Made by a program: the position numbers and the translations under genes | Shown here: one piece after another, positions 23,800 to 38,800 of the stretch | Layout: each line of letters opens with the position of its first letter | Numbering within the stretch: the stretch's first letter is position 1 | Source of the DNA: Euptelea pleiosperma | Lineage: Eukaryota > Streptophyta > Magnoliopsida > Ranunculales > Eupteleaceae | Reading direction: 5' to 3' | Assembly (NCBI GenBank): GCA_035048495.1 | Contig: JASUTR010000190.1 | Coordinates: 310,001 to 374,000, forward strand | Length of the DNA: 64,000 nt | Notes under the pieces: generated by a model | What the model was told of the DNA's origin: nothing | The model's input: the letters and a program-made list of their open reading frames with translations, nothing else | The model's database searches: none

Positions 23800-26700
23800 A
23801 GTTATAGGCTTCGAAATATAACACACAAACTGAGTCCAATTTGAAACGTTCACGCACGGATGGAGCTAACTTGTTTCGACTGTCACAAATCTAGTTCCAA
23901 CATTTCAAATGTGTTGAAACAATAGTAATGGAAGAGTTTGAGTCCAATTATGAGGTCTGGTTGCGCAAAAGTCACAAGTTATAGGCTTCGTAATGTAACA
24001 CACAAACTGTGTCCAACTAAAGACATTGTACACGGATGGAGCTAACTTGTTTCGATTGTCCCAAATCTTGTTCCAACACTTCAAATGTGTTGAAACAATA
24101 GTGATGGAAGAATTCGAGTCTAATTACGAGGTCTGGTTGCGAAAAAGTCACAAGGTATAGGCTTCGGAATGTATCACACAAACTGAGTCCAATTTGAGAC
24201 ATTGACGCACGAATGGAAGTAACTTGTTTCGACTGTCCCAAATCTTGTTCTAACACTTAAAATCTGTTGAAACAATAGTAATGGAAGAGTTTGAGTCCAA
24301 TTACGAGGTCTGGTTGCGAAAAAGTCACAAGTTATAGGCTTCGGAATGTAACACACAAACTGAGTCCAATTTGAGACGTTGACACACGGATGGAAGTAAC
24401 TTGTTTCGACTGTCCCAAATCTTGTTCTAACACTTAAAATCTGTTGAAACAATAGTAATGGAAGAGTTTGAGTCCAATTACGAGGTCTGGTTGCAAAAAA
24501 GTCACAAGTTATAGGCTTCGGAATGTTAGACACAAATTTAGTCCAATTTGAGACGTTGACGCATGGATGGAGCTAACTTGTTTCGACTGTCACGAATCTT
24601 GTTCCAACACTTCATATGTCTTGAAACAATAGTATTGGAAGAGTTTGAGTGCAATTACGAGGTCCGGTTGCGAAAAAGTCACAAGTTATAGGCTTCGTAA
24701 TGTAACACACAAACTGAGTCAAATTAAAGACATTGACGAAATGATGTAGCTAACTTCTTTCGACTGTCCCGAATCTTGTTCCAACACTTCAAATGTGTTG
24801 AAACAATAGTGATGGAAGAGTTTGAGTCCAATTACGAGGTCCGATTGCGAAAAAGTCACAAGTTATAGGCTTCGTAATGTAACATACAAACTGTGTCCAA
24901 TTAAAGACATTGACGCACGGATGGAGCTAACTTGTTTCGACTGTCCTGAATCTTGTTCCAACACTTCAAATGTGTTGAAACAATAGTGATGGAAGAGTTT
25001 GAGTCCAATTACGAGGTCTGGTTGCGAAAAAGTCACAAGTTATAGGCATCAGAATATAACACACAAACTGAGTGCAATTTGAGACGTTGACGCACGGATG
25101 GAAGTAACTTGTTTCGACTTTCCCAAATCTTGTTCTAACACTTAAAATCTGTTCATACAATAGTAATGGAAGAGTTTGAGTCTAATTACGAGGTCCGGTT
25201 GCGAAAAAGTCACAAGTTATAGGCTTCGAAATATAACACACAAACTGAGTCCAATTTGAAATGTTGACGCACGGATGGAGCTAACTTATTTCGACTGTCA
25301 CGAATCTTGTTCCAACACTTCAAATGTATTGAAACAATAGTAATGGAAGAGTTCGAGTCCAATTACGAGGTCCGGTTGCGAAAAAGTCACAAGTTATAGG
25401 CTTCGGAATGTAACACACAAACTGAGTCTAATTAAAGACATTGACGCACGGATGGAGCTAACTTGTTTCGACTGTCACGAATCTTCTTCCAACACTTCAA
25501 ATGTGTTCAAACAATAGTAATGGAAGAGTTCGAGTCCAATTACGTGGTCCGGTTGCGAAAAAGTCATAAGTTATAGGCTTCGGAATGTAACACACAAACT
25601 AAGTCTAATTAAAGACATTGACGCACGGATGGAGCTAACTTGTTTCGACTGCCCCGAATCTTGTTCCAACACTTCAAATGTGTTGAAACAATTGTAATGG
25701 AAGAGTTTGAGTCCAATTACGAGGTCCGGTTGCGTAAAAGTCAAGTTATAGGCTTCGGAATGTAAGACACAAATTGAGTCCAATTTGAGACGTTGACTAA
25801 TGGATGGAGCTAACTTGTTTCGACTGTCACGAATCTTGTTCCAATACTTCAAATGTGTTGAAACAATAGTAATGGAAGAGTTTGAGTCCAATTACGAGGT
25901 CCGGTTCTGAAAAAGTCACAAGTTATAGGCTTCGGAATGTAACACACAAACTTAGTCCAACTAAAGACATTGACGCACGGATGGAGCTAACTTGTTTTGA
26001 CTGTCCTGAATCTTGTCCCAACACTTCAAATGTGTTGAAATAATAGTAATGGAATAATTCGAGTCTTATTACGAGGTCTGGTTGTGATAAATTCACAAGT
26101 TATAGGCTTCGGAATGTAACACACAAACTGAATCCAATTTGAGACATTCACGCACGGATGGAGCTAACTTGTTTCGACTGCCCCGAATTTTGTTCCAGCA
26201 CTTCAAATGTGTTCAAACAATAGTAATGGAAGAATTCGAGTCGAATTATGAGGTTCGGTTGCGAAAAAGTCACAAGTTATAGGCTTCGGAATGTATCACA
26301 CAAACTGAGTCCAATTTGAGACATTGACGCACGAATGGAAGTAACTTGTTTCGACTGTCCCAAATCTTGTTCTAACACTTAAAATCTGTTGAAACAATAG
26401 TAATGGAAGAGTTTGAGTCCAATTACGAGGTCTGGTTGCGAAAAAGTCACAAGTTATAGGCTTCGGAATGTAAGACACAAATTGAGTCCAATTTGAGACG
26501 TTGACACATGGATGGAGCTAACTTATTTCGACTGTCACGAATCTTGTTCCAATACTTCAAATGTGTTGAAACTATAGTAATGGAAGAGTTTGAGTCCAAT
26601 TACAAGGTCCGGTTGCGAAAAAGTCACAAGTTATAGGCTTCGGAATATAACACACAAACTGAGTCCAATTAAAGACATTGACGCACGGATGGAGCTAACT

Positions 26701-29700
26701 TTGTTCGACTGTCACAAATCTAGTTCCAACATTTCAATTGTGTTGAAACAATAGTAATGGAAGAGTTTGAGTCCAATTACGAGGTCTGGTTGTGAAAAAG
26801 TCACAAGTTATAGGCTTCGGAATGTAACACACAAACTGAGTCCAATTAAAGACATTGACACACGGATGGAGCTAACTTGTTTCGACTGTCCCGAATCTTG
26901 TTCCAACACTTCAAATGTGTTGAAACAATAGTGATGGAAGAATTCGAGCCTAATTACGAGATCTGGTTGCGAAAAAGTCACAAGTTATAGGCTTCGGAAT
27001 GTATCACACAAACTGAGTCCAATTTTAGACATTGACGCACGAATGGAAGTAACTTGTTTCGACTGTCCCAAATCTTGTTCCAACACTTAAAATCTGTTGA
27101 AACAATAGTAATGGAAGAGTTTGAGTCCAATTACGAGGTCTGGTTGCGAAAAAGTCACAAGTTATAGGTTTCGGAATGTAAGACACAAATTGAGTCCAAT
27201 TTGAGACGTTGACGCATGGATGGAGCTAACTTGTTTCGACTGTCACGAATCTTGTTCCAACACTTCATATGTGTTGAAACAATAGTATTGAAAGAGTTCG
27301 AGTCCAATTACGTGGTCCGGTTGCGAAATAGTCACAAGTTATAGGCCTCGGAATGTATCACACAAACTGAGTCCTATTTGAGACGTTGACTAATGGATGG
27401 AGCAAACTTGTTTCGACTGTCACGAATCTTGTTCCAATACTTCAAATGTGTTGAAACAATAGTAATGGAAGGGTTTGTGTCCAATTACGAGGTCCGGTTG
27501 TGAAATAGTCACAAGTTATAGGCTTCGGAATGTATCACACAAACTGAGTCCTATTTGAGACGTTGACGCACGGATGGAGTTAACTTGTTTCGACTGTCCC
27601 AAATCTTGTTCCAACACTTAAAATCTGTTGAAACAATAGTAATGGAAGCGTTTGAGTCCAATTACGAGGTCTGGTTGCGAAAAAGTCACAAGTTATAGGC
27701 TTCGGAATGTAAGACACAAATTGAGTCCAATTTGAGACGTTGACGCATAGATGGAGCTAACTTGTTTCGACTGTCACGAATCTTGGTCCAACACTTCATA
27801 TGTGTTGAAACAATAGTATTGGAAGAGTTTGAGTCCAATTACGAGGTCCGGTTGTGAAAAAGTCACAAGTTATAGGCTTCGTAATGTAACACACAAACTG
27901 AGTTAAATTAAAGACGTTGACGCACGGATGTAGCTAACTTCTTTCGACTGTCCCGAATCTTGTTCCAACACTTGAAATGTGTTGAAACAATAGTGATGGA
28001 AGAGTTCGAGTCCAATTACGAGGTCTGGTTGCGAAAAAGTCACAAGTTATAGGCTTCGTAATGTAACACACAAACTGTGTCCAATTAAAGACATTGACGC
28101 ACGGATGGAGCTAACTTGTTTCGACTGTCCCAAATCTTGTTCCAACACTTCAAATGTGTTGAAACAATAGTGATGGAAGAGTTTGAGTCCAATTACGAGG
28201 TCTGGTTTCGCAAAAGTCACAAGTTATAGGCATCAGAATATAACACACAAACTGAGTGCAATTTGAGACGTTGACGCACGGATGGAAGTAACTTGTTTCG
28301 ACTGTCCCAAATCTTGTTCTAACACTTAAAATCTGTTCATACAATAGTAATGGAAGAGTTTGAGTCTAATTACGAGGTCCGGTTGCGAAAAAGTCACAAG
28401 TTATAGGCTTCGAAATATAATACACAAACTGAGTCCAATTTGAAATGTTGACGCTCGGATGGAGCTAACTTGTTTCGACTGTCACGAATCTAGTTCCAAC
28501 ACTTCAAATGTATTGAAACAATAGTAACGGAAGAGTTCGAGTTCAATTACGAGGTCCGGTTGCGAAAAAGTCACAAGTTATAGGCTTCGGAATGTAACAC
28601 ACAAACTGAGTCTAATTAAAGACATTGACACACGGATGGAGCTAACTTGTTTCGACTGTCACGAATCTTGTTCCAACACTTCAAATGTGTTCAAACAATA
28701 GTAATGGAAGAGTTCGAGTCCAATTACGTGGTCCGGTTGCGAAAAAGTCATAAGTTATAGGCTTCGGAATGTAAAACACAAACTAAGTCTAATTAAAGAC
28801 ATTGACGCACGGATGGAGCTAACTTGTTTCGACTGTCCCGAATCTTGTTCCAACACTTCAAATGTGTTGAAACAATAGTGATGGAAGAATTCGAGCCTAA
28901 TTACGAGATCTGGTTGCGAAAAAGTCACAAGTTATAGGCTTCGGAATGTATCACACAAACTGAGTCCAATTTGAGACATTGACGCACGAATGGAAGTAAC
29001 TTGTTTCGACTGTCCAAAATCTTGTTCTAACACTTAAAATCTGTTGAAACAATAGTAATGGAAGAGTTTGAGTCCAATTACGAGGTCTGGTTGCGAAAAA
29101 GTCACAAGTTATAGGCTTCGGAATGTAAGACACAAATTGAGTCCAATTTGAGACGTTGACGCATGGATGGAGCTAACTTATTTCGACTGTCACGAATCTT
29201 GTTCCAATACTTCAAATGTGTTGAAACTATAGTAATGGAGGAGTTTGAGTCCAATTACGAGGTCCGGTTGCGAAAAAGTCACAAGTTATAGGCTTCGGAA
29301 TATAACACACAAACTGAGTCCAATTAAAGACATTGACGCACGGATGGAGCTAACTTGTTTCGACTGTCACAAATCTAGTTCCAACATTTCAATTGTGTTG
29401 AAACAATAGTAATGGAAGAGTTTGAGTCCAATTACGAGGTCTGGTTGTGAAAAAGTCACAAGTTATAGGCTTCGGAATGTAACACACAAACTGAGTCCAA
29501 TTAAAGACATTGACACACGGATGGAGCTAACTTGTTTCGACTGTCCCGAATCTTGTTCCAACACTTCAAATGTGTTGAAACAATAGTAATGGAAGAATGC
29601 GAGTCTAATTACGAGGTCCGGTTGTGATAAAGTCACAAGTTATAGGCTTCGGAATGTAACACACAAACTGAATCCAATTTGAGACCTTGACGCACGGATG

Positions 29701-29810
29701 GAAGTGACTTGTTTCTGCTGTCCCAAATCTTGTTCTAACACTTAAAATCTGTTGAAACAATAGTAATGGAAGAGTTTGAGTCCAATTACGAGGTTCGGTT
29801 GCGAAAAAGT
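23800..29810. repeat. 6-kb higher-order repeat, copy 1 (34 units)
   Basis: The sequence repeats with a constant 6,015-bp offset in 29,815-35,825. 34 x 177 is 6,018; the 3-bp shortfall comes from a 2-bp deletion (GTCAAGTTATA near 25,742) and a 1-bp deletion in the CATTGTACACGG unit near 24,025. The left edge is between 23,779 (CCGG here, TCGG in copy 2) and about 23,850, where the copies begin to agree. Differences I noticed from copy 2 include AAGGTATAGG near 24,153, GTTGCGAAAAAG near 25,023, GGAATAATTC near 26,053, AATACAC near 28,421 and GACGCTCGG near 28,455. Confidence 0.85.
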
Positions 29811-29814
29811 CACA

Positions 29815-32800
29815 AGTTATAGGCTTCGAAATATAACACACAAACTGAGTCCAATTTGAAACGTTCACGCACGGATGGAGCTAACTTGTTTCGACTGTCA
29901 CAAATCTAGTTCCAACATTTCAAATGTGTTGAAACAATAGTAATGGAAGAGTTTGAGTCCAATTATGAGGTCTGGTTGCGCAAAAGTCACAAGTTATAGG
30001 CTTCGTAATGTAACACACAAACTGTGTCCAACTAAAGACATTGTACACGGATGGAGCTAACTTGTTTCGATTGTCCCAAATCTTGTTCCAACACTTCAAA
30101 TGTGTTGAAACAATAGTGATGGAAGAATTCGAGTCTAATTACGAGGTCTGGTTGCGAAAAAGTCACAAGTTATAGGCTTCGGAATGTATCACACAAACTG
30201 AGTCCAATTTGAGACATTGACGCACGAATGGAAGTAACTTGTTTCGACTGTCCCAAATCTTGTTCTAACACTTAAAATCTGTTGAAACAATAGTAATGGA
30301 AGAGTTTGAGTCCAATTACGAGGTCTGGTTGCGAAAAAGTCACAAGTTATAGGCTTCGGAATGTAACACACAAACTGAGTCCAATTTGAGACGTTGACAC
30401 ACGGATGGAAGTAACTTGTTTCGACTGTCCCAAATCTTGTTCTAACACTTAAAATCTGTTGAAACAATAGTAATGGAAGAGTTTGAGTCCAATTACGAGG
30501 TCTGGTTGCAAAAAAGTCACAAGTTATAGGCTTCGGAATGTTAGACACAAATTTAGTCCAATTTGAGACGTTGACGCATGGATGGAGCTAACTTGTTTCG
30601 ACTGTCACGAATCTTGTTCCAACACTTCATATGTCTTGAAACAATAGTATTGGAAGAGTTTGAGTGCAATTACGAGGTCCGGTTGCGAAAAAGTCACAAG
30701 TTATAGGCTTCGTAATGTAACACACAAACTGAGTCAAATTAAAGACATTGACGAAATGATGTAGCTAACTTCTTTCGACTGTCCCGAATCTTGTTCCAAC
30801 ACTTCAAATGTGTTGAAACAATAGTGATGGAAGAGTTTGAGTCCAATTACGAGGTCCGATTGCGAAAAAGTCACAAGTTATAGGCTTCGTAATGTAACAT
30901 ACAAACTGTGTCCAATTAAAGACATTGACGCACGGATGGAGCTAACTTGTTTCGACTGTCCTGAATCTTGTTCCAACACTTCAAATGTGTTGAAACAATA
31001 GTGATGGAAGAGTTTGAGTCCAATTACGAGGTCTGGTTTCGCAAAAGTCACAAGTTATAGGCATCAGAATATAACACACAAACTGAGTGCAATTTGAGAC
31101 GTTGACGCACGGATGGAAGTAACTTGTTTCGACTTTCCCAAATCTTGTTCTAACACTTAAAATCTGTTCATACAATAGTAATGGAAGAGTTTGAGTCTAA
31201 TTACGAGGTCCGGTTGCGAAAAAGTCACAAGTTATAGGCTTCGAAATATAACACACAAACTGAGTCCAATTTGAAATGTTGACGCACGGATGGAGCTAAC
31301 TTATTTCGACTGTCACGAATCTTGTTCCAACACTTCAAATGTATTGAAACAATAGTAATGGAAGAGTTCGAGTCCAATTACGAGGTCCGGTTGCGAAAAA
31401 GTCACAAGTTATAGGCTTCGGAATGTAACACACAAACTGAGTCTAATTAAAGACATTGACGCACGGATGGAGCTAACTTGTTTCGACTGTCACGAATCTT
31501 CTTCCAACACTTCAAATGTGTTCAAACAATAGTAATGGAAGAGTTCGAGTCCAATTACGTGGTCCGGTTGCGAAAAAGTCATAAGTTATAGGCTTCGGAA
31601 TGTAACACACAAACTAAGTCTAATTAAAGACATTGACGCACGGATGGAGCTAACTTGTTTCGACTGCCCCGAATCTTGTTCCAACACTTCAAATGTGTTG
31701 AAACAATTGTAATGGAAGAGTTTGAGTCCAATTACGAGGTCCGGTTGCGTAAAAGTCAAGTTATAGGCTTCGGAATGTAAGACACAAATTGAGTCCAATT
31801 TGAGACGTTGACTAATGGATGGAGCTAACTTGTTTCGACTGTCACGAATCTTGTTCCAATACTTCAAATGTGTTGAAACAATAGTAATGGAAGAGTTTGA
31901 GTCCAATTACGAGGTCCGGTTCTGAAAAAGTCACAAGTTATAGGCTTCGGAATGTAACACACAAACTTAGTCCAACTAAAGACATTGACGCACGGATGGA
32001 GCTAACTTGTTTTGACTGTCCTGAATCTTGTCCCAACACTTCAAATGTGTTGAAATAATAGTAATGGAAGAATTCGAGTCTTATTACGAGGTCTGGTTGT
32101 GATAAATTCACAAGTTATAGGCTTCGGAATGTAACACACAAACTGAATCCAATTTGAGACATTCACGCACGGATGGAGCTAACTTGTTTCGACTGCCCCG
32201 AATTTTGTTCCAGCACTTCAAATGTGTTCAAACAATAGTAATGGAAGAATTCGAGTCGAATTATGAGGTTCGGTTGCGAAAAAGTCACAAGTTATAGGCT
32301 TCGGAATGTATCACACAAACTGAGTCCAATTTGAGACATTGACGCACGAATGGAAGTAACTTGTTTCGACTGTCCCAAATCTTGTTCTAACACTTAAAAT
32401 CTGTTGAAACAATAGTAATGGAAGAGTTTGAGTCCAATTACGAGGTCTGGTTGCGAAAAAGTCACAATTTATAGGCTTCGGAATGTAAGACACAAATTGA
32501 GTCCAATTTGAGACGTTGACACATGGATGGAGCTAACTTATTTCGACTGTCACGAATCTTGTTCCAATACTTCAAATGTGTTGAAACTATAGTAATGGAA
32601 GAGTTTGAGTCCAATTACAAGGTCCGGTTGCGAAAAAGTCACAAGTTATAGGCTTCGGAATATAACACACAAACTGAGTCCAATTAAAGACATTGACGCA
32701 CGGATGGAGCTAACTTTGTTCGACTGTCACAAATCTAGTTCCAACATTTCAATTGTGTTGAAACAATAGTAATGGAAGAGTTTGAGTCCAATTACGAGGT

Positions 32801-35800
32801 CTGGTTGTGAAAAAGTCACAAGTTATAGGCTTCGGAATGTAACACACAAACTGAGTCCAATTAAAGACATTGACACACGGATGGAGCTAACTTGTTTCGA
32901 CTGTCCCGAATCTTGTTCCAACACTTCAAATGTGTTGAAACAATAGTGATGGAAGAATTCGAGCCTAATTACGAGATCTGGTTGCGAAAAAGTCACAAGT
33001 TATAGGCTTCGGAATGTATCACACAAACTGAGTCCAATTTTAGACATTGACGCACGAATGGAAGTAACTTGTTTCGACTGTCCCAAATCTTGTTCCAACA
33101 CTTAAAATCTGTTGAAACAATAGTAATGGAAGAGTTTGAGTCCAATTACGAGGTCTGGTTGCGAAAAAGTCACAAGTTATAGGTTTCGGAATGTAAGACA
33201 CAAATTGAGTCCAATTTGAGACGTTGACGCATGGATGGAGCTAACTTGTTTCGACTGTCACGAATCTTGTTCCAACACTTCATATGTGTTGAAACAATAG
33301 TATTGAAAGAGTTCGAGTCCAATTACGTGGTCCGGTTGCGAAATAGTCACAAGTTATAGGCCTCGGAATGTATCACACAAACTGAGTCCTATTTGAGACG
33401 TTGACTAATGGATGGAGCAAACTTGTTTCGACTGTCACGAATCTTGTTCCAATACTTCAAATGTGTTGAAACAATAGTAATGGAAGGGTTTGTGTCCAAT
33501 TACGAGGTCCGGTTGTGAAATAGTCACAAGTTATAGGCTTCGGAATGTATCACACAAACTGAGTCCTATTTGAGACGTTGACGCACGGATGGAGTTAACT
33601 TGTTTCGACTGTCCCAAATCTTGTTCCAACACTTAAAATCTGTTGAAACAATAGTAATGGAAGCGTTTGAGTCCAATTACGAGGTCTGGTTGCGAAAAAG
33701 TCACAAGTTATAGGCTTCGGAATGTAAGACACAAATTGAGTCCAATTTGAGACGTTGACGCATAGATGGAGCTAACTTGTTTCGACTGTCACGAATCTTG
33801 GTCCAACACTTCATATGTGTTGAAACAATAGTATTGGAAGAGTTTGAGTCCAATTACGAGGTCCGGTTGTGAAAAAGTCACAAGTTATAGGCTTCGTAAT
33901 GTAACACACAAACTGAGTTAAATTAAAGACGTTGACGCACGGATGTAGCTAACTTCTTTCGACTGTCCCGAATCTTGTTCCAACACTTGAAATGTGTTGA
34001 AACAATAGTGATGGAAGAGTTCGAGTCCAATTACGAGGTCTGGTTGCGAAAAAGTCACAAGTTATAGGCTTCGTAATGTAACACACAAACTGTGTCCAAT
34101 TAAAGACATTGACGCACGGATGGAGCTAACTTGTTTCGACTGTCCCAAATCTTGTTCCAACACTTCAAATGTGTTGAAACAATAGTGATGGAAGAGTTTG
34201 AGTCCAATTACGAGGTCTGGTTTCGCAAAAGTCACAAGTTATAGGCATCAGAATATAACACACAAACTGAGTGCAATTTGAGACGTTGACGCACGGATGG
34301 AAGTAACTTGTTTCGACTGTCCCAAATCTTGTTCTAACACTTAAAATCTGTTCATACAATAGTAATGGAAGAGTTTGAGTCTAATTACGAGGTCCGGTTG
34401 CGAAAAAGTCACAAGTTATAGGCTTCGAAATATAACACACAAACTGAGTCCAATTTGAAATGTTGACGCACGGATGGAGCTAACTTGTTTCGACTGTCAC
34501 GAATCTAGTTCCAACACTTCAAATGTATTGAAACAATAGTAACGGAAGAGTTCGAGTTCAATTACGAGGTCCGGTTGCGAAAAAGTCACAAGTTATAGGC
34601 TTCGGAATGTAACACACAAACTGAGTCTAATTAAAGACATTGACACACGGATGGAGCTAACTTGTTTCGACTGTCACGAATCTTGTTCCAACACTTCAAA
34701 TGTGTTCAAACAATAGTAATGGAAGAGTTCGAGTCCAATTACGTGGTCCGGTTGCGAAAAAGTCATAAGTTATAGGCTTCGGAATGTAAAACACAAACTA
34801 AGTCTAATTAAAGACATTGACGCACGGATGGAGCTAACTTGTTTCGACTGTCCCGAATCTTGTTCCAACACTTCAAATGTGTTGAAACAATAGTGATGGA
34901 AGAATTCGAGCCTAATTACGAGATCTGGTTGCGAAAAAGTCACAAGTTATAGGCTTCGGAATGTATCACACACACTGAGTCCAATTTGAGACATTGACGC
35001 ACGAATGGAAGTAACTTGTTTCGACTGTCCAAAATCTTGTTCTAACACTTAAAATCTGTTGAAACAATAGTAATGGAAGAGTTTGAGTCCAATTACGAGG
35101 TCTGGTTGCGAAAAAGTCACAAGTTATAGGCTTCGGAATGTAAGACACAAATTGAGTCCAATTTGAGACGTTGACGCATGGATGGAGCTAACTTATTTCG
35201 ACTGTCACGAATCTTGTTCCAATACTTCAAATGTGTTGAAACTATAGTAATGGAGGAGTTTGAGTCCAATTACGAGGTCCGGTTGCGAAAAAGTCACAAG
35301 TTATAGGCTTCGGAATATAACACACAAACTGAGTCCAATTAAAGACATTGACGCACGGATGGAGCTAACTTGTTTCGACTGTCACAAATCTAGTTCCAAC
35401 ATTTCAATTGTGTTGAAACAATAGTAATGGAAGAGTTTGAGTCCAATTACGAGGTCTGGTTGTGAAAAAGTCACAAGTTATAGGCTTCGGAATGTAACAC
35501 ACAAACTGAGTCCAATTAAAGACATTGACACACGGATGGAGCTAACTTGTTTCGACTGTCCCGAATCTTGTTCCAACACTTCAAATGTGTTGAAACAATA
35601 GTAATGGAAGAATGCGAGTCTAATTACGAGGTCCGGTTGTGATAAAGTCACAAGTTATAGGCTTCGGAATGTAACACACAAACTGAATCCAATTTGAGAC
35701 CTTGACGCACGGATGGAAGTGACTTGTTTCTGCTGTCCCAAATCTTGTTCTAACACTTAAAATCTGTTGAAACAATAGTAATGGAAGAGTTTGAGTCCAA

Positions 35801-35825
35801 TTACGAGGTTCGGTTGCGAAAAAGT
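29815..35825. repeat. 6-kb higher-order repeat, copy 2 (34 units)
   Basis: This is the partner of 23,800-29,810. The sequence just before it (GAATGCGAG near 29,600 and GGTTCGG near 29,795) matches the end of this copy (near 35,615 and 35,810) and not the sequence before copy 1, as expected at the junction of a tandem duplication. Beyond about 35,960 the match ends (GAGATCTGG where copy 1 has GAGGTCTGG preceded by ATTATG). Private changes include CACAATTTAT near 32,465 and CACACACTGAG near 34,970. Confidence 0.85.
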
Positions 35826-35899
35826 CACAAGTTATAGGCTTCGAAATATAACACACAAACTGAGTCCAATTTGAAACGTTCACGCACGGATGGAGCTAA

Positions 35900-38800
35900 C
35901 TTGTTTCGACTGTCACAAATCTAGTTCCAACATTTCAAATGTGTTGAAACAATAGTAATGGAAGAGTTTGAGTCCAATTACGAGATCTGGTTGCGAAAAA
36001 GTCACAAGTTATAGGCTTCGTAATGTAACACACAAACTGTGTCCAATTAAAGACATTGCACACGGATGGAGCTAACTTGTTTCGACTGTCCCGAATCTTG
36101 TTCCAACACTTCAAATGTGTTGAAACAATAGTGATGGAAGAATTTGAGCCTAATTACGAGATCTGGTTGCGAAAAAGTCACAAGTTATAGGCTTCGGAAT
36201 GTATCACACAAACTGAGTCCAATTTGAGACATTGACGCACGAATGGAAGTAACTTGTTTCGACTGTCCCAAATCTTGTTCCAACACTTAAAATCTGTTGA
36301 AACAATAGTAATGGAAGAGTTTGAGTCCAATTACGAGGTCTGGTTGCGAAAAAGTCACAAGTTATAGGTTTCGGAATGTAAGACACAAATTGAGTCCAAT
36401 TTGAGACGTTGACGCATGGATGGAGCTAACTTGTTTCGACTGTCACGAATCTTGTTCCAACACTTCATATGTGTTGAAACAATAGTATTGGAAGAGTTCG
36501 AGTCCAATTACGTGGTTCGGTTGCGAAATAGTCACAAGTTATAGGCTTCGGAATGTATCACACAAACTGAGTCCTATTTGAGACGTTGACTAATGGATGG
36601 AGCTAACTTGTTTCGACTGTCACGAATCTTGTTCCAATACTTCAAATGTGTTGAAACAGTAGTAATGGAACGGTTTGAGTCCAATTACGAGGTCCGGTTG
36701 TGAAATAGTCACAAGTTATAGGCTTCGGAATGTATCACACAAACTGAGTCCTATTTGAGACGTTGACGCACGGATGGAGTTAACTTGTTTCGACTGTCCC
36801 AAATCTTGTTCCAACACTTAAAATCTGTTGAAACAATAGTAATGGAAGAGTTTGAGTCCAATTACGAGGTTTGGTTGCGCAAAAGTCACAAGTTATAGGC
36901 TTCGGAATGTAACACAGAAACTGAGTCCAATTTGAGACGTTGACGCACGGATGGAAGTAACTTGTTTCGACTGTCCCAAATCTTGTTCTAACACTTATAA
37001 TCTATTGAAACAATAGTAATGGAAGCGTTTGAGTCCAATTACGAGGTCTGGTTGCGAAAAAGTCACAAGTTATAGGCTTCGGAATGTAACACACAAACTG
37101 TGTCCAATTAAAGACATTGACACACGGATGGAGCTAACTTGTTTCGACTGCCCCGAATCTTGTTCCAACACTTCAAATGTGTTGAAACAATTGTAATGGA
37201 AGAGTTTGAGTCCAATTACGAGGTCCGGTTGCGTAAAAGTCAAGTTATAGGCTTCGGAATGTAAGACACAAATTGAGTCCAATTTGAGACGTTGACTAAT
37301 GGATGGAGCTAACTTGTTTCGACTGTCACGAATCTTGTTCCAATACTTCAAATGTGTTGAAACAATAGTAATGGAAGAGTTTGAGTCCAATTACGAGGTC
37401 CGGTTGTGAAAAAGTCACAAGTTATAGGCTTCGTAATGTAACACACAAACTGAGTTAAATTAAAGACGTTGACGCACGGATGTAGCTAACTTCTTTCGAC
37501 TGTCCCGAATCTTGTTCCAACACTTGAAATGTGTTGAAACAATAGTGATGGAAGAGTTCGAGTCCAATTACGAGGTCTGGTTGCGAAAAGTCACAAGTTA
37601 TAGGCTTCGTAATGTAACACACAAACTGTGTCCAATTAAAGACATTGACGCACGGATGGAGCTAACTTGTTTCGACTGTCCCAAATCTTGTTCCAACACT
37701 TCAAATGTGTTGAAACAATAGTGATGGAAGAGTTTGAGTCCAATTACGAGGTCTGGTTGCGCAAAAGTCACAAGTTATTGGCTTCGGAATGTAACACACA
37801 AACTGAGTGCAATTTGAGACGTTGACGCACGAATGGAAGTAACTTGTTTCGACTGTCCAAAATCTTGTTCTAACACTTAAAATCTGTTGAAACAATAGTA
37901 ATGGAAGAGTTTGAGTCCAATTACGAGGTCCGGTTGCGAAAAAGTCACGAGTAATAGGCTTCGAAATATAACACACAAACTGAGTCCAATTTGAAACGTT
38001 GACGCACGGATGGAGCTAACTTGTTTCGACTGTCACGAATCTTGTTCCAACACTTCAAATGTGTTGAAACAATAGTAATGGAAGAATTCAAGTCTAATTA
38101 CGAGGTCTGGTTGTGATAAATTCACAAGTTATAGGCTTCGGAATGTAACACACAAACTGAATCCAATTTGAGACATTGACGCACGAATGGAAGTAACTTG
38201 TTTCGACTGTCCAAAATCTTGTTCTAACACTTAAAATCTGTTGAAACAATAGTAATGGAAGAGTTTGAGTCCAATTACGAGGTCTGGTTGCGAAAAAGTC
38301 ACAAGTTATAGGCTTCGGAATGTAAGACACAAATTGAGTCCAATTTGAGACGTTGACGCATGGATGGAGCTAACTTATTTCGACTGTCACAAATCTTGTT
38401 CCAATACTTCAAATGTGTTCAAACAATAGTAATGGAAGAGTTTGAGTCTAATTACGGGGTCCGGTTGCGAAAAAGTCACAAGTTATAGGCTTCGGAATAT
38501 AACACACAAACTGAGTCCAATTAAAGACATTGACGCACGGATGGAGCTAACTTGTTTCGACTGTCACAAATCTAGTTCCAACATTTCAAATGTGTTGAAA
38601 CAATAGTAATGGAAGAGTTTGAGTCCAATTACGAGGTCTGGTTGTGAAAAAGTCACAAGTTATAGGCTTCGGAATGTAACACACAAACTGAGTCCAATTA
38701 AAGACATTGACACACGGATGGAGCTAACTTGTTTCGACTGTCCCGAATCTTGTTCCAACACTTCAAATGTGTTGAAACAATAGTAATGAAAGAATTCGAG

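Larger units (their letters stand above)
1..23800. repeat. Left mosaic domain
   Basis: This region contains many unit variants: TAATGGATGG in place of GCACGGATGG, GAGTTCAATT, TGTCCTGAATC, and CTTCATATG. Ordered runs of the same variants recur several times, but at different offsets (7, 11, 22, 24, 25, 27, 31, 34 and 39 units). This fits repeated unequal exchange and conversion and not one fixed higher-order repeat. No gene or foreign insertion is visible. The right limit is approximate, set where the 6-kb duplication begins. Confidence 0.75.

Noticed and set aside
37512..37721. The single plus-strand open frame of 69 residues
   Set aside because: It arises from a 1-bp deletion (GCGAAAAGTCAC near 37,581) that shifts frame between two satellite units. 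The copies near 27,960 and 33,970 lack it.
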